Source: Macrostomum hystrix
Taxonomy: Eukaryota; Platyhelminthes; Macrostomidae
Reading direction: 5' to 3'
Length of the DNA stretch: 64,000 nt
NCBI GenBank assembly: GCA_950097015.1
Contig: CATNEN010000001.1
Span: forward strand, 8,923,001-8,987,000
Under the pieces are notes generated by a model. It was not told the DNA's origin. It searched no databases and was given only the letters and a program-made list of their open reading frames with translations. How positions within the stretch are numbered: the stretch's first letter is position 1; each line of letters starts with the position of its first letter. Shown here one piece after another: positions 53,036 to 62,835 of the stretch. The position numbers were made by a program, and so were the translations under genes.

Positions 53036-54180
53036 CAACGATACAATGATACAACAATATATAAAAATTTAAAGCTCAGTTTAATGACAATTATCCCAGA
53101 TCCTCAGTTTGGTGACAATCCCAGAACCTCTGTTTGGTGACAATCCCAGATCCTCTGTTTGGGACAATCCCAGATCCTCAGTTTGGTGACAATCCCAGAT
53201 CCTCAGTTTAATGACAATTATCCCAGATCCTCAGTTTGGTGACAATCCCAGATCCTCAGTTTGGTGACAATCCCAGATTCTTAGTTTCGTGACAATCCCA
53301 GATCCTCTGTTTGGTGACAATCCCAGATCCTCAGTGTGGGACAATCCCAGATTGGTGATAATCCCCCAGATAAAAAGTTTCAAACAATGAAATGAACTAA
53401 GCATTGATACAACACTGATACAACACAACAACAATGATGCAACATTGATACGATACAACGATACAATGATACAACAATATATAAACATTTAAAGCTCAGT
53501 TTAATGACAATCCCAGATCCTCAGTTTGGTTACAATCCCAGATTGGTGATAATCCCCCAGGTAAAAAGTTTCAAACAATGAAATGAACTAAGCATTGATA
53601 CAACACTGATACAACACAACAACAATGATACAACATTGATACGATACAACGATACAAAGATACAACAATATATAAACATTTAAAGCTCAGTTTAATGACA
53701 ATCCCAGATCCTCAGTTTGGTTACAATCCCAGATTGGTGATAATCCCCCAGGTAAAAAGTTTCAAACAATGAAATGAACTAAGCATTGATACAACACTGA
53801 TACAACACAACAACAATGATACAACATTGATACGATACAACGATACAATGATACAACAATATATAAAAATTTAAAGCTCAGTTTAATGACAATTATCCCA
53901 GATCCTCAGTTTGGTGACAATCCCAGAACCTCTGTTTGGTGACAATCCCAGATCCTCTGTTTGGGACAATACCAGATCCTCAGTTTCGTGACAATCCCAG
54001 ATCCTCAGTTTAATGACAATTATCCCAGATCCTCAGTTTGGTGACAATCCCTGATCCTCAGTTTGGTGACAATCCCAGATCCTCAGTTTGGTGACAATCC
54101 CAGATTCTCAGTTTCGTGACAATCCCAGATCCTCAGTTTCGTGACAATCCCAGATCCTCAGTTTGGGGACAATCAGTCCA
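53036..54180. repeat. ~200-bp higher-order satellite, right part
   Basis: Continuation of the array at 47160-47766: at least four units with GATACAACAATATATAA, TTTAAAGCTCAGTTTAATGA and runs of a 23-bp repeat around CAATCCCAGATCCTCAGTTT. It ends 83 bp from the Hes stop codon. Confidence 0.9.
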
Positions 54181-54262
54181 TGACAACTAAATAAAAAAAC
54201 GACGAAACTAATTCACTAAGTTGACTTATGCTGGAATGCCGGATGCTGTTGCCAGGGGCCGG

Positions 54263-54631
54263 TTACCAAGGACGCCACACAGGCTGGGCTCCCTCCTGGT
54301 CCATCGACTGGCTAGATTCTTCGTCAGTAGACAAAGCCGACACCGTTGATGAGGCCGAAGACTTGCAGCAGAAGCTCATGGCCGTAGATTGAGTCTTGGC
54401 TGAGCCATTCAGCAGCAGCTTAACAGTCAGCTCCAGGATGTCGGCCTTCTCTAGGCGCTTAATCCGGTACGGTTTTATCACCTTGTTGGCCTGCAGCAGC
54501 TCTATGAGTCTGTCCAAGCTGGCATTAATTCTGGCTCTGCGCTGCTGCTCCATCACCTGCTTGCTGATTCTCCTATGCTCCATCAACTCTACTGGGCGCG
54601 TGGTTCGTGTTTTGTTAATTCGGAGCTCCAT
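54263..54631 (-). CDS. Hes-family bHLH repressor with C-terminal WRPW, intronless
   Basis: 122 codons, one exon. Basic helix-loop-helix at about residues 17-70: MEQQRRARINASLDRLIELL is helix 1 and RIKRLEKADILELTVKLLL helix 2, the latter close to the Hairy/E(spl) consensus. The last four residues are WRPW, the Groucho/TLE co-repressor motif, so it should act as a DNA-binding repressor in the nucleus. Oddities: the Pro usual in the Hes basic region is Gln here (RRISKQVMEQ), there is no Orange domain, and the protein is about half the usual length and lacks introns, so a retrocopy or a fast-evolving paralogue is likely. The start is the first ATG, close behind a TATA box. Confidence 0.92.
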   Translation of the reverse strand: MELRINKTRTTRPVELMEHRRISKQVMEQQRRARINASLDRLIELLQANKVIKPYRIKRLEKADILELTVKLLLNGSAKTQSTAMSFCCKSSASSTVSALSTDEESSQSMDQEGAQPVWRPW

Positions 54632-54664
54632 CGAAATTTCGAAATCGACCGGCCGAGTTTATAA

Positions 54665-54765
54665 TTTTATAAGTACCCCCGGCACCGCCAACCCCCTGTT
54701 TCCTTTCCTCTATCCCCGCTTCACTCGTGAAATGAATTCCGTTCCAGAATGTTCTAGAATGTTCT
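54665..54765 (-). promoter_or_regulatory. Hes promoter: TATA box and five-unit heat-shock element
   Basis: TATAAAA on the minus strand at 54665-54671, 34 nt before the ATG, so the 5' UTR would be very short. 70 bp farther upstream, 54741-54765 reads GTTCC AGAAT GTTCT AGAAT GTTCT: five contiguous alternating nTTCn/nGAAn pentamers, a perfect HSF1 site. The layout is that of small heat-shock gene promoters. Confidence 0.75.
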
Positions 54766-54769
54766 GCAG

Positions 54770-55004
54770 TTTTAGCTGTCATGTTCAGCCTAGATTCTCC
54801 CAAATGTGCCTTATCTAAAAACAAACTTCATAAGCAAACAATTAGATAGATCATCTTCGTTGCAACGAGCGTGTGAATAAAAAAATGACTGTCAACACAG
54901 GTGGACAGGCGGCTTATTCTGAAGTTCTGACGGGCTTTAAGTTCTCTGAGTCGTTGTTCCCTTTGAGAAAACAAACTTCAGAATTTTTAGATAAGGGTCA
55001 GCAT
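54770..55004. other. Flank upstream of the Hes promoter
   Basis: No gene seen. It continues the similarity to 46605-46625 for a few tens of bases only. Confidence 0.35.
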
Positions 55005-55050
55005 GGCGTAACCCAGTCCATGGACTGAACACTTCTGCAGCCAGCAGCTT
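55005..55050 (+). mobile_element. SINE body fragment
   Basis: CCCAGTCCATGGACTGAACA followed by CTTCTGCAGCC matches the body of the SINE at 26.1 kb (minus strand). Head and tail are not recognisable. Confidence 0.45.
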
Positions 55051-56120
55051 GATCTTCGTAAAAATATTTTGTTTTATAAAATTAAAAAGCGAGAAAACCA
55101 AAACCGAATTGATATTTAGAACTGCAGCAGCATTACACAGTTGTAGTTAGAATTTTCATAATGTACAGCGCTAATTTCCTACGGCATTGTCAGTCTTGAC
55201 GCCACTTTGGCTTAACAACAGCCAGTGGAAAAGTGTTTTTGTCCTTCAAAAAGCCAGTCACACAGCAATAGTTAGAAAATCATAAACATATTTCATATAT
55301 CACATATTTCTCAAACGTAGAATTTGAGAATTCACATTTATTTTGGCTTGAGCAAATCACTTTTTAAACTGCAATGCACTGCAAACCTTTGTTTTCACTT
55401 TCACTTTCACTTCTCCGTTAATCTAATGCCCGTGTGAAATTTCAAACCGATCAACATAAGTTGACACTGAAATTAATTAGACAAGACGAAATAAATACAA
55501 AGACTCATGAGATTTTTTCCTGCCAATTCTTCACGAAACATAGGGAAAGTTTATTTTGCAAAGCTAATTATTATTTCAAGCATTTAATTGCTAGGAATTT
55601 CAGCCATGTCATAATTATTTGAGTTGGCATTTGTATTTAGAGTATGTTATGTGAATACAGCAGCAAAGTGTGTTCTTATGAAGTTTGTGTATAGGTTCTG
55701 AAATATTTATGCACTGTAGCTACAGTTTTTACAGAAGGCACATTTTTACCTTTTTACCTTGAAGTCTCTTATAGCAGCTCAAGTTCTGTGTTTATCTATA
55801 TTATCAAATTTTGAAATGTCAACAAGGGATAAAAAGAGGGCCTCAGTTTAATCAATATTCATAAAGGCAATCAGTACAAGATTAGTTTATTCACAGTTAG
55901 TCAATCATGTCTTTTTGGTTGGCACTCAACAGGCTGTTGTTGATTGTTGGCCATTCAGCTTCAACACCAGACTAGGATTCTTGCGACTCCTTGTCCTGTT
56001 AGATAGGCTCTCCTTGTCCTGTTAGGTGTGAGAGGTGAGACAGTTGGTTTGCTGTTTGTATTTAGATCTATAGCTAGGCAAGAAGGGGCAGAAGGCTGAT
56101 AAGAGCTTATAAAGGATTGT
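55051..56120. other. AT-rich stretch, no gene seen
   Basis: About 1.1 kb with chance ORFs only. Confidence 0.4.
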
Positions 56121-58000
56121 TAGCTATATTAGATTAAATAGGACCACAATTGAGGTAATTATACAGGGCTGGTATGAACTGTGTATGGGGCTTGAGCATA
56201 AATGTACAAGATCTGATAGCTCAAGTGTACACTCTAGTACATCAGATAACTCAGTAAAGATAGCTAGCAATGCCACAATTCTAGCTAGTGTTATAAAGAC
56301 CTGGGGAAAATAGTGTTCATAAATAAATAGTCACTAGCTAGAGGAATTTCATAAACAGCAGTTTCAAGGCAAACAACTGCTCATGCAGTATCAAAACCAA
56401 TAGCTCAAGGCAATCTGCTGTGCGTGCATTATCAAAACTGAGAGCTCAAGCAACCAGCAAAAAATTTGTGTGTTGGGTATCTTGGGCTGGGTTGGGCAAA
56501 CACTGAGAAATGATTTTGTACTCAAGCACTTACCATAGCCTTTAATCATATGTGATTAGTTCTCATATGCCCTTAGCTATACCATGAGAGTGAAGACAAC
56601 CAGAAGCCACAATTCCAGCTAGTGAGCCAGTATGATAAAGACCTGGTAAAATAAAGTTGATAAATAAATAGTCATTATAAGGAAATTTCAGAGCAAAGTT
56701 ATATACCTGTACCAGACCAAATAACTCTAGTGTACACTAGGATCACTTATATTGCTTGTAGGAACAAGAAGAGAAGAGGAGAATAAAGGCAGGAGAGAAG
56801 AGGAGAGGAAAGAAGAGCAGAGGAAAGGAGGGGAGAGGGGGAGAGGAGGGGGGAGAGGAGAGGAAAGAAGAGAGGAAAGAAGAGCAGAGGAAAGGAGGGG
56901 AGAGGGGGAGAGGAGGGGGGAGAGGAGAGGAAAGAAGAGAGGAAAGAAGAGCAGAGGAAAGGAGGGGAGAGGGGGAGAGGAGAGGAGAAGAGGAGGGGGA
57001 GGAGAAGAGGAGAGGAGAGAATTTCATAAACAGCAGTTTCAAGGCAAACTAACTGCTCATGCAGTATCACAACCAATAGCTGAAGGCAAACTACTGTGCA
57101 TGCATTATCAAAACTAAGAGCTCAAGCAACCAGCAATTGTGTGTTGGGTATCTTGGGCTGGGTTGGGCTAACACTAAAAATGATTATGTACTCAAGCACT
57201 TACCATAGCCTTTAATCATGTGATTAGTTCTCATATGCCCTTAGCTATGCCATGAGAGTGAAGACAGCCAGATGCCACAATTCCAGCTAGTGAGCCAGTG
57301 TGATAAAGACCTGGTAAAATAAAGTTGATAAATAAATAGTCATTGTAAGGAAATTTCATAGCAAAGTTATATAACTGTACTAGACCAAATAACTCTAGTG
57401 TACACTAGGATCACTTATATTGCTTATAGAAACAAGAAAAGAAGAGGAGAATAAAGGCAGGAGAGAAGAGGAGAGGAAAGAAGAGCAGAGGAAAGGAGGG
57501 GAGAGGGGGAGAGGAGGGGGGAGAGGAGAGGAGAAGAGGAGGGGGGAGAGGAGAAGAGGAGAGGAGAAGAGGAGGGGGAGAGGAGAAGAGGAGAGGAGAA
57601 GAGGAGGGGGGAGAGGAGAAGAGGAGAGGAGAGAATTTGATAAACAGCAGCTCAAGGCAAACTACTGTGCATGCATTATCAAAACTAAGAGCTCAAGCAA
57701 CCAGTAATTGTGTGTTGGGTATCTTGGGCTGGGTTGGGCTAACACTACAAATGATTATGTACTCAAGCACTTACCATAGCCTTTAATCATGTGATTAGTT
57801 CTCATATGCCCTTAGCTATGCCATGAGAGTGAAGACAACCAGATGCCACAATTCCAGCTAGTGAGCCAGTATGATAAAGACCTGGTAAAATAAAGTTGAT
57901 AAATAAATAGTCATTATAAAGAAATTTCATAGCAAAGTTATACAACTGTACCAGACCAAATAACTCTAGTGTACACTGGGATCAATTGTTATTGCTTTGC
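56120..58000. repeat. Three tandem copies of a ~640-bp block with purine-only tracts
   Basis: Landmarks AACTCTAGTGTACACTAGGA, GGGTATCTTGGGCTGGGTTG and GATAAATAAATAGTCATTAT recur in order in three successive blocks (near 56.47-56.75, 57.14-57.41 and 57.71-57.98 kb). Between blocks lie GA-only tracts at about 56757-57020 and 57425-57635. Strand-symmetric ORFs over the tracts are compositional. Confidence 0.88.
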
Positions 58001-58204
58001 AGGAGCTAACCAACAATTTTGGGTTGGGTATCTAGCAAACACTTTACAACAAATGATTAGCCAAGCCTTACCAGTTCTCAGATGTCAGCCTGAAGATAGC
58101 AAGCAAAGCCATCATTCCAGCTTGTGTGATAAGGACCTGTTAAGATGTACTACACCTCACTACAGTTTGCTAAGTTTTTACCATTCTTTTAACTGCTTTC
58201 ACTT

Positions 58205-59052
58205 TCTTGAATCCATAATTCCTTTCAGGCTCTTCAATTATTTGTAGCCACATTTCACTTCTCTTTTAAGCTTTCAGCTATGATGCCTCTGACATCATCC
58301 ATGAGCAATGAGCTGCAGCTAAGGAGCATTGAGCTAAAAGCTAGGCTTCTCTAGCTAGTGAAACCAAGCTATACACTTACCATCCTTTAACTGCCTTAAA
58401 TCCATTTGAACATTTAAAAAACCCTTAAATACACTTACCATCCTTTAACTACCTTAAATCCATTTGAACATTTAAAAAACCCTTAAATACACTTATTTCA
58501 CTCTTATTCACTTCTACTTTTGCTTTACCTTAACTTTTACTTATTTACTTTTCAATTTTTAGAGAATTCTTTTGGCCTTTTAGCTTAACTTTTGCTTTGC
58601 TTTGCTTAACAAAGAAACAAGAAACAAAGAAATGTCTGAACAGCAGAAGCAGCAGCAACAGCAGCAGCAGCCTGCAGCAGCTCCCGGCAGCCCCTGGGCG
58701 CTGCAGCCCACCACGGTGGGCAATGATGATTCGAAAGTACAATGGTGGAAGGTGAAGGGAGGGGCCGGGGCGGCCACCAATTTCACTCCGCCGAGGCCTC
58801 GGTGCCCTCCCTCTAAAGAAGTGCCAAGATGAGAGCGATTAGAGAACTGATTAGAGAATTGATTAGAGAACCGGCCCTTAGAGATTTGGGCACCAGCCCT
58901 CCCACTCAGGAGAAATAAATGAGGTTTGTCTAAGCTACCTATATATGAATCCTTTATTCCTTAATTCTTAATCCTTAATCGTCAATTCTTTAAATAAGCG
59001 CTATAGTAGAAAAATTATACCCGTTTGCAGGTGTAAGTTTTCATTGACTCTG
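58205..59052 (+). mobile_element. Dispersed polyQ-ORF element, copy 2 (intact ORF)
   Basis: Same landmarks as 39727-40436 and the same 3' end TTTTCATTGACTCT. An internal ~58-bp stretch (CTTACCATCCTTTAACTRCC) is duplicated at 58378-58490. CTTTTCAATTTTTAG before AGAATTC looks like a 3' splice site in the 5' UTR. Terminal repeats not found. Confidence 0.7.
58632..58832 (+). CDS. polyQ small protein, copy 2, 66 residues
   Basis: ATG at 58632 after a short leader; TGA ends at 58832. MSEQQK and a Gln run, a Pro/Ala/Ser linker, SPWALQPTTVG, VQWWKVKGGAGAATNFTPPR and PRCPPS. The SPW.L.PTTV, WK.KGG.GAAT and FTPPRPRCPPS blocks are shared with copy 1 at 40105, which suggests selection or recent duplication. 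No known domain; soluble, basic. A splice acceptor-like CTTTTCAATTTTTAG lies about 70 nt before the ATG, and AATAAAT follows 83 nt after the stop. Confidence 0.6.
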   Translation: MSEQQKQQQQQQQPAAAPGSPWALQPTTVGNDDSKVQWWKVKGGAGAATNFTPPRPRCPPSKEVPR

Positions 59053-59600
59053 GTAAAACAATATCTACTTTTAGCCATTATAGCACCATTTATCAAAATG
59101 CGATTGTCACACTACAATGCTAATACAATATTACAACGTAGTAAAATGTACTCACATTCAATATGATTGTAGCCATAATGTCATATGTCGTGTCTTGTCG
59201 TGTTCGTGTTTAACCAGAAAATTGCATGAGCCATCCTCTAAGCTTTATAGCAAGTTTATCTGCAAATTAAAAGAAGCAGATAGCAACTGCGTACGAAGAC
59301 AAACCCCTCACTCCACCTTCATGCTGTCCAATAACAAGCTGCTAACACACCTCGAAACCTCCCACTTCGTCATTTCAGACGCATTTCATCGATTTCATCG
59401 ACAGCATGTCGATCAGAATATTAGAAATATTTTGGAATACATCTTTGCTTGTTGTCTTCCTTTATTTCACTCATATTTATTTATTAGCTTGATGCACAGC
59501 CTAAATGTTTAGCTTCTTATAGCATAAGCTTAGCATGATAACCAACATATTTATCGAGCACTCCTTGCTTCGTGTTCCTGCACTTGCTCACTTGCTTTGC
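59053..59600. other. No gene seen
   Basis: AT-rich flank. One plus-strand ORF (59117-59512) has no domain and ordinary AT-rich composition. Confidence 0.35.
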
Positions 59601-59885
59601 TTGCCTGCTTTGCTACAATTCGTAGCAAAAGTACATTTTTTCATTTCTACTAACTTTTATACTAAGCTGCTACTAACATTTACCCTCCGACCCTTAAGCC
59701 GGCTAACACTTAAAAGATTCGCATGCTTCCCATCTGACCTCTGTGTCCCTGTAGCTAAGAGTTTGCTGCAATTCGTAGCAAAAGTTCATTTTTTCATTTC
59801 AACTAACATTTATACTTAGCTGCTACTAACATTTACTCTCCGACCCTTAAGCTAGATCACTTAAAAGATTAGCATGCTTCCCATC
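59601..59885. repeat. Two tandem copies of a ~150-bp unit
   Basis: CAATTCGTAGCAAAAGTWCA, GCTGCTACTAACATTTACYC and AGCATGCTTCCCATCTGA-like blocks occur twice in order. Confidence 0.85.
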
Positions 59886-60540
59886 TGATTACAGGCAATC
59901 GTTATAGACAAAGATAAATATGTAAATTGGTTTTGAAACATTCCATATTTTTTCCAGACGTTCTCCATGAACACCTGACGCCTGGTACACGGTCAGGCGT
60001 GTCAAGAAACGGAAGCTGCGGATGAAATTGATATTAGTGTCTATTCTAATTCAATCAGCTACTCAGCGTCGAGTAGCAGTTGGCCCAGCATCCCGGCGAG
60101 CTGTATCTGACCGAGTTTAGCAGGTTAGATAACGATCAGCGACCTTCACGGACTCATGTCATGTCCATGGAGTTCCACGGCTGCGCTCGCAACAAGGTTG
60201 AATAGTCTTATTGTTTTGTTTGTTGTAGTTTATGAAATAATGTGCAGCAACAATTCGTTTATTTATAGTATTTATAAGTAGCATTTATATAGCATTTATA
60301 AGTACTTGTAGTTATCTCATACTTTTATAGGAAACAGTCTGTCTTAATTACATGTCTTCAAAATCAAGGTTTAATTACAGATGATACGTCATGCATGGGC
60401 AATATGAGAAAACACGAGAAAACAGAAAACATATCCGTAAGAAAAAATAGTTTTCGTGAGTGACGTAACGCAACTGAGAATCGGACAATCCGAGTCATTC
60501 TGAGTCTGAGTCATTGTAATTGTATCATTGTCATTGTATC
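59886..60540. other. Possible terminal exon, otherwise no gene
   Basis: A TTTTTTCCAG at 59957 is followed by GC-richer sequence. One frame encodes ETEAADEIDISVYSNSIS and ends at TGA near 60110, which could be a 3' exon of an unseen plus-strand gene, but it lacks a partner exon. Confidence 0.25.
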
Positions 60541-60544
60541 ATTG

Positions 60545-60612
60545 TCATGTGTCATGTTTCATGTCATGTCATGTCATGTCATGTCATGTCATGTCATGTT
60601 TCATGTGTCATT
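60545..60612. repeat. ATGTC pentanucleotide microsatellite
   Basis: About ten copies of CATGT/ATGTC in near-perfect tandem. Confidence 0.9.
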
Positions 60613-60689
60613 GTACTGTAATTCTGAGTTGAAGTTTTACAATTTAGTCTATGCGATTTTTGGAGCGGAGCTGCTGGGGCAGGAGCGGA

Positions 60690-61092
60690 ACTAATGCGAA
60701 ACTAAAAATTTAAATTGTTTTCTTTGATCTCTCTCTGACTTATCATGTCATTAATGGCATTAATAAAATTAATTAAAACTTTAAATAACTGACTTCCCTG
60801 TACACCTGGGAACATTCGTAAATACAACTCAACTCGGATTCCTGCGAAATCTACTGCATCTAACTACCACACTTCCTCTCACCCTACTGCTCTCCCTCTC
60901 ACTCTACTGATCTCCCTCTCACTCTACTGATCTCCCTCTCACCCTACTGCTCTCACTCACACCCTACTGCTCTCCCTCTCACCCTACTACTCTCCCTCTC
61001 ACCCTACTGCTCTCCCTCTCACCATACTGATCTCCCTCTCACCCTACTGCTCTCCCTCTCACCCTACTGCTCTCCCTCTCACCCTACTGCTC
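60690..61092 (-). repeat. Right arm of the inverted repeat
   Basis: Reverse complement of 45815-46165: TGCGAAACTAAAAATTTAAA, then TTAATGGCATTAAT, then the CTCTCCCTCTCACCCTACTG minisatellite. It differs by an indel of roughly 60 bp. Confidence 0.8.
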
Positions 61093-61093
61093 G

Positions 61094-61420
61094 GTGTCCC
61101 AATAGATTTGAGCACAGTTTATCGAGTGGGATTCAATTGAAAATCAATCTAGAAATGATTTCCTACACGACTGAGTTGGTTTCATGATTTCAAATGATTT
61201 CCACTCGAACTTATTAACCTGGAAAGTCACCTAGAAAATTTTATCTTGACTCTGACTATGTCAGCAGTATATGGCTGTCATCGGTGTCCCAATAGATTTG
61301 AGCACACTTTATCGAGTGGGATTCAATTGAAAATCAATCTAGAAATTATTTCCTACACGACTGAGTTGGTTTCATTATTTCAAATGATTTCCACTCGAAC
61401 TTATTAACCTGGAAAGTCAA
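61094..61420 (-). repeat. Two tandem ~187-bp units, inverted relative to 46.7-47.0 kb
   Basis: Starts at about 61094 and 61283 with CGGTGTCCCAATAGATTTGA; the end of the second unit (ACCTGGAAAGTCA) is clipped. Confidence 0.85.
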
Positions 61421-61514
61421 AGCTTAAAAAATACAGCGCAGCCTACTAACAGTAGACTTTGAGGATATGCCCCGAATTTAATTTACCCTTCTCACCCACC
61501 TCCCACCGGCGTGA

Positions 61515-61645
61515 ATCCCACCGGTTTGGCTATACGCCCCGCCGGCGGGGCGCTTGGCCAAACTATACGCCTCCCCACCGGCGCCCCGCGGGAGGGCGCA
61601 TAGTGGGGCGTACAGAGGGGCGCATAGTAAATGTCCCACCGGGTG
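61515..61645. repeat. GC-rich hairpin repeat, copy 3
   Basis: Contains CTATACGCCCCGCCGGCGGG, ACTATACGCCTCCCCACCGG and GAGGGCGCATAGTGGGGCGT, ending GTCCCACCGGG. Several nested inverted repeats; about 75 bp match the minus strand of 39650-39725. Confidence 0.8.
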
Positions 61646-61789
61646 GAGGCCAATTGATCCACCAAGTGTCTTTCCTGACACCCCAAGGTCTTCACTGCAC
61701 TTGACTGCCTCAAGTGAGCAAAATTCATTAATGCTAGCTTTCAAATTCATGGCAAAAAATTAGTATTAAGGCTCCTTTGTTCCAATTTA

Positions 61790-62110
61790 TTCACTTCAGA
61801 GCAGCGACCATTGAACTTCAGGCCCGTGACCATCGAACTTCAGACCAGCGACCATCGAACTTCAGACCAGCGACCATCGAACTTCAGGCCAGTGAACATC
61901 GATCTTCAGGTCAGCGGCTATCGAGCTTCAGGCCCGTGACCATCATACTTCAGGCTCGCGCTTCATGAGAGAGTCCCACCTCATCAGGCCAGTGACCATC
62001 GAACTTCAGGCCTGTGACCATCGCACTTCAGGCTCGTGCTTCATGAGTGAGTCCCACCTCTTCTGGTCATTGAGCATCAAACTTTAGGCAAGTGACCATC
62101 AAACTTCAAG
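61790..62110. repeat. ~22-bp degenerate minisatellite
   Basis: About eleven copies of GACCATCGAACTTCAGGCC-like units, with a larger duplicated block ending CTTCATGAGWGAGTCCCACC. Confidence 0.85.
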
Positions 62111-62665
62111 CCTACAATGTGTTACGCTTGTATACATTATCTTCTGCTTGCTTGCCTGTCTTTCTAACTCTGCTGGATGTTTCTTCTTTTATACGCTGAG
62201 CATATTCATTTGTTTTCCACACTAACTAGAGACTGTATTTTGCTAGGCTTGCTCTTCTTAACTGGTTAACTTTTTGGCTCCAGATGGATCATTTTGTGTG
62301 ACTACGAGTACTATCGTTTTTGACAGAATTAACTCCCACAGTTTAGAATTTCCGTTTCAGCAGATCAGGAAAAAAGATCTAGACAACGCTTAAATTTTCT
62401 TATTAAAACGTGAATTATTATTAACCTGGGTTTTGAGTCGTAGAAATGTTGTACAAATAGTGCATCAGCTAATATTTGAAAATGTATGTATTTTCAAATA
62501 AAAATCTTTAAATATATAAAAAGTATCCTAAATGTGAGCATATCGGAAATATTTTTTGTTTGTGCTTAAAAAACTTTTCTTTTCATTTTTGGTGCTTTCA
62601 AAGACTTGGACCAGGCAAAACGGATAAAACGTAGGGGCGGGGGTAGGAAGCACTTCCATCTAGAA
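62111..62665. other. No gene seen
   Basis: AT-rich sequence downstream of the transposase fragment. Confidence 0.4.
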
Positions 62666-62684
62666 AAATGTAGTAAAAAAGGCA

Positions 62685-62830
62685 AATGAAAACATCGGCT
62701 GTGCCACGGGAAAAAGTAAACAGGCCAATGAACACATCGGCTGTGCCACCGGAAAATGTAAACAGAAAATGCACACTTGACACATCGGCTGCGCCATTGG
62801 AAAAATGTAAACCGTAAAAGCACACGTGAT
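62685..62830. repeat. ~45-bp short tandem repeat
   Basis: Three copies of a unit with ACACATCGGCTGTGCCACSG and AAAATGTAAACAG, immediately downstream of the transposase stop. Confidence 0.8.
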
Positions 62831-62835
62831 GAAGC

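Noticed and set aside
56743-57707. Glu/Arg-rich (plus) and Ser/Leu/Pro-rich (minus) ORFs
   Set aside because: Both strands are open because the DNA is purine-only; composition explains them.
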